This document shows, one piece after another, positions 38,108 to 42,924 of a DNA stretch of 42,924 nucleotides; within the stretch, counting starts at the first letter, position 1, and every line of letters begins with the position of its first letter. The translations under genes and the position numbers were made by a program. Below the pieces are notes generated by a model. It saw only the letters and a list, made by a program, of their open reading frames with translations, was not told where the DNA came from and made no database searches. The DNA comes from Vibrio sp. 05-20-BW147 (GTDB taxonomy: Bacteria; Pseudomonadota; Gammaproteobacteria; Enterobacterales; Vibrionaceae). The stretch spans positions 1-42,924 of the forward strand of contig NZ_SZTO01000023.1 in NCBI RefSeq assembly GCF_013369385.1. Reading direction: 5' to 3'.

Positions 38108-39760
38108 ATGAATCGAATCAAAACCTTGTTTAATCGTGAATGCTCTTACACCACATTCACTTTGGTGCTGGCGATCTATTTCGCCACCATCGTTAATTTG
38201 CCGATTTACAAAGAACTGTTCAGCATCATTAGCCACCTTGACTCTGTCAAGGTGGGTTTTGTAATTTCAGTCCCTATCTTCTTCCTTGCGGCATTGAACT
38301 TCTTGTTCAACTTATTCAGTTGGCCTTGGCTAAGTAAGCCTTTCTTTGCGGTGCTGCTTCTGCTCTCTGCGATGGTAAGCTATGCCGGCTACAACTATGG
38401 CACTTTGTTTGATTACGGCATGATTGCCAACATCATGGAAACAGACAGCAGCGAAGCAGGATCATACCTCAGCACATATTCTGTCATCTGGACCTTGTTG
38501 ATGGGCGTAGTACCTGCGCTGTTGGTGTGCAAACTGAATTTGAGCCTATCAGGCTCTACGCTGCACATGGTGGCGAAGAAAGCAGCGAGTATGCTCGCTT
38601 CTTTGGCCGTGATCGCGGTGATTGCAGGCCTTTATTACCAAGATTACGCATCTATTGGGCGAAACAATACCCATCTGAAAAAGATGATCATCCCGACTCA
38701 GTATGTGTACAGTGCCACAAAGTATGTTCGCGATACCTACTTTTCCACACCGCAGCCCTACCGCCAATTGGGCCTTGATGCCAAACAGTCAGAACAGGCT
38801 CTACAACAAGCGGAGCAAAAGCCGACCTTGCTGGTTTTTGTCGTCGGTGAAACGGCACGTTCGCAAAACTACCAAGCGAACGGTTATGCCCGTCCTACGA
38901 ACCAATACACCAACGAATTGGGCATGATCTCATTCCAAGATGTCAGCTCATGTGGTACCGCAACCGCAGTCTCCGTACCATGTATGTTCTCTAACATGAC
39001 ACGCTCAAACTTTGACCGCCCAACAGCAGACAATCAAGATAATGCACTGGACATCTTAAACCGTGCAGGTGTGTCACTTCTGTGGAAAGAAAATGACGGT
39101 GGCGACAAAGATGTGGCGAAAAACATTCCTCTGTTTACCGTCGATCGCTCTCGTAAAGATGCGCTTTGTAATGGCAGCACCTGCTATGACATGGCGTTAC
39201 TGGAAAACTTCGAGCAGGATGTCGAGAATCTAAAGGGTAACCGTGTGTTGGCACTCCATTTGATTGGCAGCCACGGCCCAACGTATTTCCAACGTTATCC
39301 GAAAGACAAAGCGGCCTTTATGCCCGATTGTCCGCGTGCCGACATCGAAAACTGTTCGGTAGAACAGATCGTCAACACTTACGACAACACCATTCTCTAT
39401 ACCGATTATGTACTGAGCCAAACTATCAATAAGCTCAAGGCACTTGAGGAGCGTTACAACACGGCGCTGATTTACGTTTCTGACCACGGGGAATCTCTTG
39501 GCGAGAATGGTTTGTTCCTACATGGCATGCCTTACAGTTTAGCCCCGGAATACCAAACAAAAGTACCGCTGATGCTTTGGATGTCACCGGGTTTTGCCCA
39601 GGCAAAACAGATCAATGCTGACTGCCTTAAGCAGCAAGCCAAGCAAACCGATACCTACTCGCATGATTACATTTTCCATTCACTGCTCGGCGTGATGGAT
39701 GTGAGTACCAGTGAGTACGATGCGACCCTTGATCTCTTTATGCAGTGTCGTGCTCAATAA
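38108..39760 (+). CDS. eptA: Lipid A phosphoethanolamine transferase EptA-like
   Basis: This 550-residue protein has five N-terminal membrane helices (about 15-185), a linker, then a periplasmic alkaline-phosphatase-fold domain. The nucleophile is T249 in V-V-G-E-T-A-R-S. Metal-site segments include S-D-H-G-E-S-L-G-E and H-L-I-G-S-H-G-P, and multiple conserved cysteines are present. This is the EptA/MCR class, which adds phosphoethanolamine to lipid A and lowers susceptibility to cationic peptides. A GTG at 38099 overlapping the dgkA stop is an alternative start. dgkA next door would recycle the diacylglycerol released from phosphatidylethanolamine. Confidence 0.92.
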   Translation: MNRIKTLFNRECSYTTFTLVLAIYFATIVNLPIYKELFSIISHLDSVKVGFVISVPIFFLAALNFLFNLFSWPWLSKPFFAVLLLLSAMVSYAGYNYGTLFDYGMIANIMETDSSEAGSYLSTYSVIWTLLMGVVPALLVCKLNLSLSGSTLHMVAKKAASMLASLAVIAVIAGLYYQDYASIGRNNTHLKKMIIPTQYVYSATKYVRDTYFSTPQPYRQLGLDAKQSEQALQQAEQKPTLLVFVVGETARSQNYQANGYARPTNQYTNELGMISFQDVSSCGTATAVSVPCMFSNMTRSNFDRPTADNQDNALDILNRAGVSLLWKENDGGDKDVAKNIPLFTVDRSRKDALCNGSTCYDMALLENFEQDVENLKGNRVLALHLIGSHGPTYFQRYPKDKAAFMPDCPRADIENCSVEQIVNTYDNTILYTDYVLSQTINKLKALEERYNTALIYVSDHGESLGENGLFLHGMPYSLAPEYQTKVPLMLWMSPGFAQAKQINADCLKQQAKQTDTYSHDYIFHSLLGVMDVSTSEYDATLDLFMQCRAQ

Positions 39761-39786
39761 GGACAAATAAAGAGCAATATTATACT

Positions 39787-39813
39787 AGGGGCCTAAATTG
39801 GCCCCCTTTGTTT
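39787..39813 (+). terminator. Terminator of dgkA-eptA
   Basis: AGGGGCC and GGCCCCCT pair around TAAATT, followed by TTGTTTT. It lies 26 bases after the eptA stop. Confidence 0.88.
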
Positions 39814-39911
39814 TATGACGTTTTTATTTGGCTTACCCGCTTCTCGTTCATCTCAGATTAATCTAGTCTATGGATACTCAACGCTTCATTTCACTGGGTT
39901 TAGGAACACAT

Positions 39912-40346
39912 ATGCGAACTCTCGGAAATATTATTTGGTTTTTGTTTGGCGGCGTTTTTATGGGGCTCGCTTGGTGGTTTTTCGGCATTTTGGCTTTTAT
40001 CAGTATCATCGGGATCCCGTGGGGAAGAGCGTGCTTCGTCATCGGTAATTTCTCCTTCTTTCCTTTTGGTTCAGAGGCGGTCTATCGTGACGAACTGACC
40101 AATAAGCGCGATATTGGCACAGGACCACTAGGGCTCATTGGCAACGTGATTTGGTTCTTGGTCGCAGGCGTGTGGCTGGCCATTGGTCATATTCTCTCTG
40201 CTGTAGCGTGTTTTATTACCATCATTGGTATTCCATTCGCGCTGCAACATCTCAAACTGGCGGTGATCTCACTGGCACCGATTGGCCAAACCATCGTGCC
40301 GGTCGAAGTGGCGGAAGCTGCGCGATACCACAACCGCAGCCGATAA
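39912..40346 (+). CDS. yccF: YccF-family inner-membrane protein
   Basis: This 144-residue protein has two repeats of a YccF domain, each beginning with an aromatic helix (L-G-N-I-I-W-F-L-F-G-G and I-G-N-V-I-W-F-L-V-A-G) and an I-I-G-I-P motif. It has four membrane helices or re-entrant segments. E. coli YccF is 148 residues; its function is unknown. AGGA lies before ATG 39912; the ATG at 39870 would add 14 residues without a site. It is monocistronic with a terminator following. Confidence 0.9.
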   Translation: MRTLGNIIWFLFGGVFMGLAWWFFGILAFISIIGIPWGRACFVIGNFSFFPFGSEAVYRDELTNKRDIGTGPLGLIGNVIWFLVAGVWLAIGHILSAVACFITIIGIPFALQHLKLAVISLAPIGQTIVPVEVAEAARYHNRSR

Positions 40347-40395
40347 TAAGATTGCAGCCAGTGCTCAAAAAAACACCTTTGTGACACTGACGACA

Positions 40396-40427
40396 AAAAC
40401 ACCTTCTTTTTTAGAAGGTGTTTTTTT
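40396..40427 (+). terminator. Rho-independent terminator
   Basis: AACACCTTCT and AGAAGGTGTT pair around a T-rich loop, with a further run of T residues. It lies after yccF. Confidence 0.92.
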
Positions 40428-40599
40428 ATACACCTGCCCATTTCGTGACCGGCTAGATGCTTTGTATAACAAAAGTGGCCAATCGTTGTGATTCCGATCT
40501 CTCATCCTTTTATCTCCTCCTCAATTTCACGTTAAGAGGCTGATTATATTAATTAATTATTCATCAATACTTGGATAAAAATCTAACAAGGAAATCAAC

Positions 40600-42621
40600 G
40601 TGAAACTGGCACTGACAACGCTCCCATTGGCTATAACCACCGCTTTACTCATTGGTTGTAATACTTCCTCTAACATTGAGATACCGGTTATCGACAACCC
40701 ATACCGCTGCGACATATTCGCAACGGAGCAAGCCGATGACTTACGTATCTATCAGGTGATGGTGGAGAGCTTTGTCAACGGCGATGATCAAATTGGCCAT
40801 GGCACTGGTTATGGAACCAGTCATCACCAAGGCGATATTCAAGGGATTATTGATTCGCTCGATTACATTCAATCTTTGGGTATGAATGGCATTTGGCTGA
40901 CGCCGATTTTCAATTCCGAGCCTAAAGCAGGGCAAGACCATTGGGCAGATCGCCTTGATGCCACTGGCTACTTTGCCACCAATTACTTCGAGGTCGATCC
41001 GCGTTTTGGCACGATGCAAGACGCTAAACGTTTGGTCGAAGAAGCGCATGCCCGTGGCTTGTACGTGTTCTTTGATGGCGTATTTGGTCATCACAAAGGC
41101 AATGTAGCGGCATCCCCCACAGGCAAGCTGCCTGCAGGAAGCAACAACCCGGTCGACTATCCAGAGAGCCTCGCCTTCTATCAAGAAGTGGCCGAATTTT
41201 GGATCAAAGAGTTGAAGATTGATGGTTGGCGTTTAGACCAAGCCTATCAAGTACCAAAAGAGGCTTGGGTGGAGATTCGCAAAACGGTAGATAACGCTTC
41301 TAAAGCCGTGACGTACACCAACAGCAAAGGCGAAACCGTCAATCCGCTTGGATACATGGTGGCGGAAATCTGGGCGGGAGAAAACCGCATCATTGAAACC
41401 GGCTATGGCAGCAATGAAAGTCCGGCCCTTTGCTCCGCGTTTGATTTTCCGGTCCGCTACCGTTTGGTAGAGACTTTTGGTGTGAATGAAGCGGGTGTTG
41501 GCGGTAAATCGGGACAATGGCTAGCAGAAGGCATGAATCTCCATGGGCTTTATCCTGAGCATGCCCAACCGAATCTGATGATCGGCAACCACGACCTGGT
41601 TCGCTTTGGCGACCTCCTACAGCGTGGCAATATTGCTCAGCCACAAGACGAAGAGTATTGGCTACGACACAAAGCGGTGTTTGCTTTTCAAGCCGCGTAT
41701 ACCGGCCCTATCACTTTCTATTACGGTGACGAAATCGGTGACCAAGTCGATAACTTCGCAACAAAAGTGGAACTAGATTGTGCGGTCAAAGGCTTATGCG
41801 ATGATCACGTTGCGCGCTCAAGTGGCAAAATTGAAGGTGTGACAGCGACCCTGAATGCCAACGAGCAAGAGCTCAAACACTACGTCAAACGTTTGATGGA
41901 GATGAGAGCGGCACATCCTGCACTCTCCAAAGGAAAACGAGTGAATCTGCTCGCGGATGCGAAAACCTATTCAGACCACAAAAGCACCGATGATGAAACC
42001 ATCATCTACGTGGCAAACATCAGTAAGAACTTGCAACACGTATCGCTCGATGCCATCCAAGCCGGCTCTGAGGGCAGCTTAACAGACCTCATCAATGACG
42101 AAGAAATCACACTGACCGACGGTCAATATCAGATTACTTTGGCCCCATTAGAAGCACGCTTCCTCAAAGTCAATCTGCCTTCTGCTGCAGGCCCAACGAA
42201 AAAAACAGCGGCTTCAACCAGTGGCGTGGGTGAGGGGTTTATGGCGCAATGTGACAACCCTAGCGTCAATGAATCAGGCCCATTGAAGCAAACTCTTTAT
42301 GTGGTCGGCGATTTCAGCGATTCCGGCTGGCAACACCAAACGCATCGTCAATTCGACTACAAAGGCAGCGGCGTCTATCAAGTCGTGACCACGGAGAAAC
42401 CCGGTAGCTACCGCATGCAATATGCCACAAAAACTTGGGAACCACAGTTTACCGCAACGGGACAGAGTTTGATGCTTGGCCAAGAGAGTGCACTCAGCTA
42501 CGGTGGCTATGGCAAAGACACTACCATTACCATCATGGATGAAGGTCTTTATGTGTGGAGTTTACAGTTTAACGAACAAGGAGCGCCATTGAACATGATG
42601 GCATCAAAATGTGCTGAGTAA
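40600..42621 (+). CDS. GH13 alpha-amylase-family lipoprotein
   Basis: This 673-residue protein has a lipoprotein signal (L-I-G-C, Cys20), so it is probably in the outer membrane or exposed. The GH13 barrel spans about 45-440: nucleophile D213 (G-W-R-L-D-Q), acid/base E256 (V-A-E-I-W-A-G-E) and the N330-H331-D332 motif. A C-domain follows (about 440-540), then a separate C-terminal beta domain of about 110 residues (Y-V-V-G-D-F-S-D-S-G-W), likely starch- or glycogen-binding. It should hydrolyse alpha-1,4-glucans at the cell surface or in the periplasm. GTG 40600 is the start, with AAGGAA upstream. It is monocistronic; no MalT box is apparent nearby. Confidence 0.9.
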   Translation: MKLALTTLPLAITTALLIGCNTSSNIEIPVIDNPYRCDIFATEQADDLRIYQVMVESFVNGDDQIGHGTGYGTSHHQGDIQGIIDSLDYIQSLGMNGIWLTPIFNSEPKAGQDHWADRLDATGYFATNYFEVDPRFGTMQDAKRLVEEAHARGLYVFFDGVFGHHKGNVAASPTGKLPAGSNNPVDYPESLAFYQEVAEFWIKELKIDGWRLDQAYQVPKEAWVEIRKTVDNASKAVTYTNSKGETVNPLGYMVAEIWAGENRIIETGYGSNESPALCSAFDFPVRYRLVETFGVNEAGVGGKSGQWLAEGMNLHGLYPEHAQPNLMIGNHDLVRFGDLLQRGNIAQPQDEEYWLRHKAVFAFQAAYTGPITFYYGDEIGDQVDNFATKVELDCAVKGLCDDHVARSSGKIEGVTATLNANEQELKHYVKRLMEMRAAHPALSKGKRVNLLADAKTYSDHKSTDDETIIYVANISKNLQHVSLDAIQAGSEGSLTDLINDEEITLTDGQYQITLAPLEARFLKVNLPSAAGPTKKTAASTSGVGEGFMAQCDNPSVNESGPLKQTLYVVGDFSDSGWQHQTHRQFDYKGSGVYQVVTTEKPGSYRMQYATKTWEPQFTATGQSLMLGQESALSYGGYGKDTTITIMDEGLYVWSLQFNEQGAPLNMMASKCAE

Positions 42622-42666
42622 CGCCAACTCGGCGGCATAGAGCTGGGCACCACTGCCCGCTAGTTT

Positions 42667-42695
42667 GGGATGCTTTAACAAGCATCCCTTTTTTT
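42667..42695 (+). terminator. Terminator of the amylase gene
   Basis: GGGATGCTT and AAGCATCCC pair around TAAC, followed by a run of T residues. Confidence 0.93.
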
Positions 42696-42754
42696 CATTG
42701 TGATTAGGACGAGCTCACACCCATGCCAACAGAATTGTGAAGTCGGTTAAAAAA

Positions 42755-42924
42755 CAGGGCGGGAGCATACTTTGGTGGATTTATAACCCCAAGAAGACTC
42801 TTGCCCTATAATCATCGTTCCAACCCGCTTTCTTCATCTTCACTTTTTGGCTCGGAGCACCACAGTCGCATTGCTTGAGCATATTCATGACAAAACGTCT
42901 AAACAACGCGATGTTTTCAACAGC
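42755..42924 (-). mobile_element. End of an ISAs1-family insertion sequence (cut by window edge)
   Basis: CAGGGCGGGAGCATACTTTG at 42755-42774 matches, with three or so differences, the terminal repeat ending at 168, and the transposase stop codon follows closely inside. This is the transposase 3' side of the element; the remainder lies right of the window. Its orientation is the same as that of the element at 1-168. Confidence 0.75.
42781..42924 (-). CDS. ISAs1-family transposase, C-terminal fragment (partial)
   Basis: The minus-strand frame is open from the window edge to TAA at 42781-42783 and gives 47 residues, including E-N-I-A-L-F-R-R-F-V-M-N-M-L-K and G-W-N-D-D-Y-R-A-R-V-F. The pattern E-N-x-A-x-L/F-R-R, then a basic stretch and D-D-Y near the end is typical of ISAs1 transposase C-termini. 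The fragment seen carries no stop or frameshift, so this copy could be intact beyond the window. It may or may not be the same IS species as at position 1. Confidence 0.72.
   Translation of the reverse strand, partial: AVENIALFRRFVMNMLKQCDCGAPSQKVKMKKAGWNDDYRARVFLGL

Noticed and set aside
1..42924. Composite transposon carrying the whole window
   Set aside because: The genes inside are ordinary core-like chromosomal genes with riboswitches and regulators, and the outer IS ends and target duplications are not visible. Bracketing by IS copies is recorded only as an observation.
1..42924. CRISPR array, tRNA or rRNA genes, prophage
   Set aside because: I looked for regularly spaced repeats, tRNA-like T-loop segments and phage structural genes and saw none.

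Overview
The window looks like part of a Vibrio genome, probably a secondary-chromosome-type region. This is inferred from protein content: KduD, KdgR, RibB, ThiD, DsbA, DgkA, EptA and YccF all read as gamma-proteobacterial/Vibrio versions. The genes are ordinary chromosomal genes with TPP and FMN riboswitches, no tRNA, rRNA or CRISPR, and no phage or plasmid backbone. Each end of the window runs into a partial ISAs1-family insertion sequence (1-168 and 42755-42924), both with the transposase on the minus strand, so the 42.6 kb between them is bracketed by directly oriented IS ends. The window may also simply be a contig that stops in repeats.

Layout. 0.3-2.7 kb: a three-gene AaeXAB-type efflux operon. 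3-10.3 kb: an envelope block made of an unrecognised outer-membrane beta-barrel protein, a carboxylesterase-fold lipoprotein that has lost its catalytic Ser and His, a ClsC-type phospholipase D lipoprotein, and convergently a solitary TamA-like protein. 10.7-14.0 kb: an unsaturated-uronate operon (kduD, ygjV-like, kdgF, RpiB-family isomerase) divergent from kdgR, with two KdgR-like operators between them. 14.1-19.2 kb: a cNMP/CBS/DUF294 protein with its DnaQ-like exonuclease, a 500 bp AT-rich gap, a DUF3360 transporter and an ACT-domain protein. 19.3-23.3 kb: a GNAT-nitrilase fusion and two mechanosensitive channels. 23.6-25.5 kb: a TPP-riboswitch-led thiD and a PAP2 phosphatase. 25.8-28.5 kb: a short TetR regulator, a small unknown protein, a Cof-type phosphatase and an isochorismatase-like hydrolase. 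28.7-31.7 kb: FMN-riboswitch-led ribB, a dsbA paralogue behind a Cys/His-containing membrane peptide, a stand-alone CBM48 protein and a DUF3147 protein. 31.7-35.1 kb: two successive LysR/oxidoreductase divergons. 35.4-39.8 kb: a RstAB-like two-component system followed by dgkA and eptA, a lipid A phosphoethanolamine module. 39.9-42.6 kb: yccF and a GH13 alpha-amylase lipoprotein.

Working together. The kdu operon should carry unsaturated uronates from polyuronate lyases to 2-keto-3-deoxygluconate, using an RpiB-family isomerase in place of KduI. dgkA and eptA are metabolically linked: EptA uses phosphatidylethanolamine as donor and releases diacylglycerol, which DgkA recycles. The least explained part is the 3-10 kb envelope block, with its pseudo-esterase, unknown barrel protein and shared small palindromes. 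It is the best candidate for something not previously described, but the sequence alone does not prove that it is a system.
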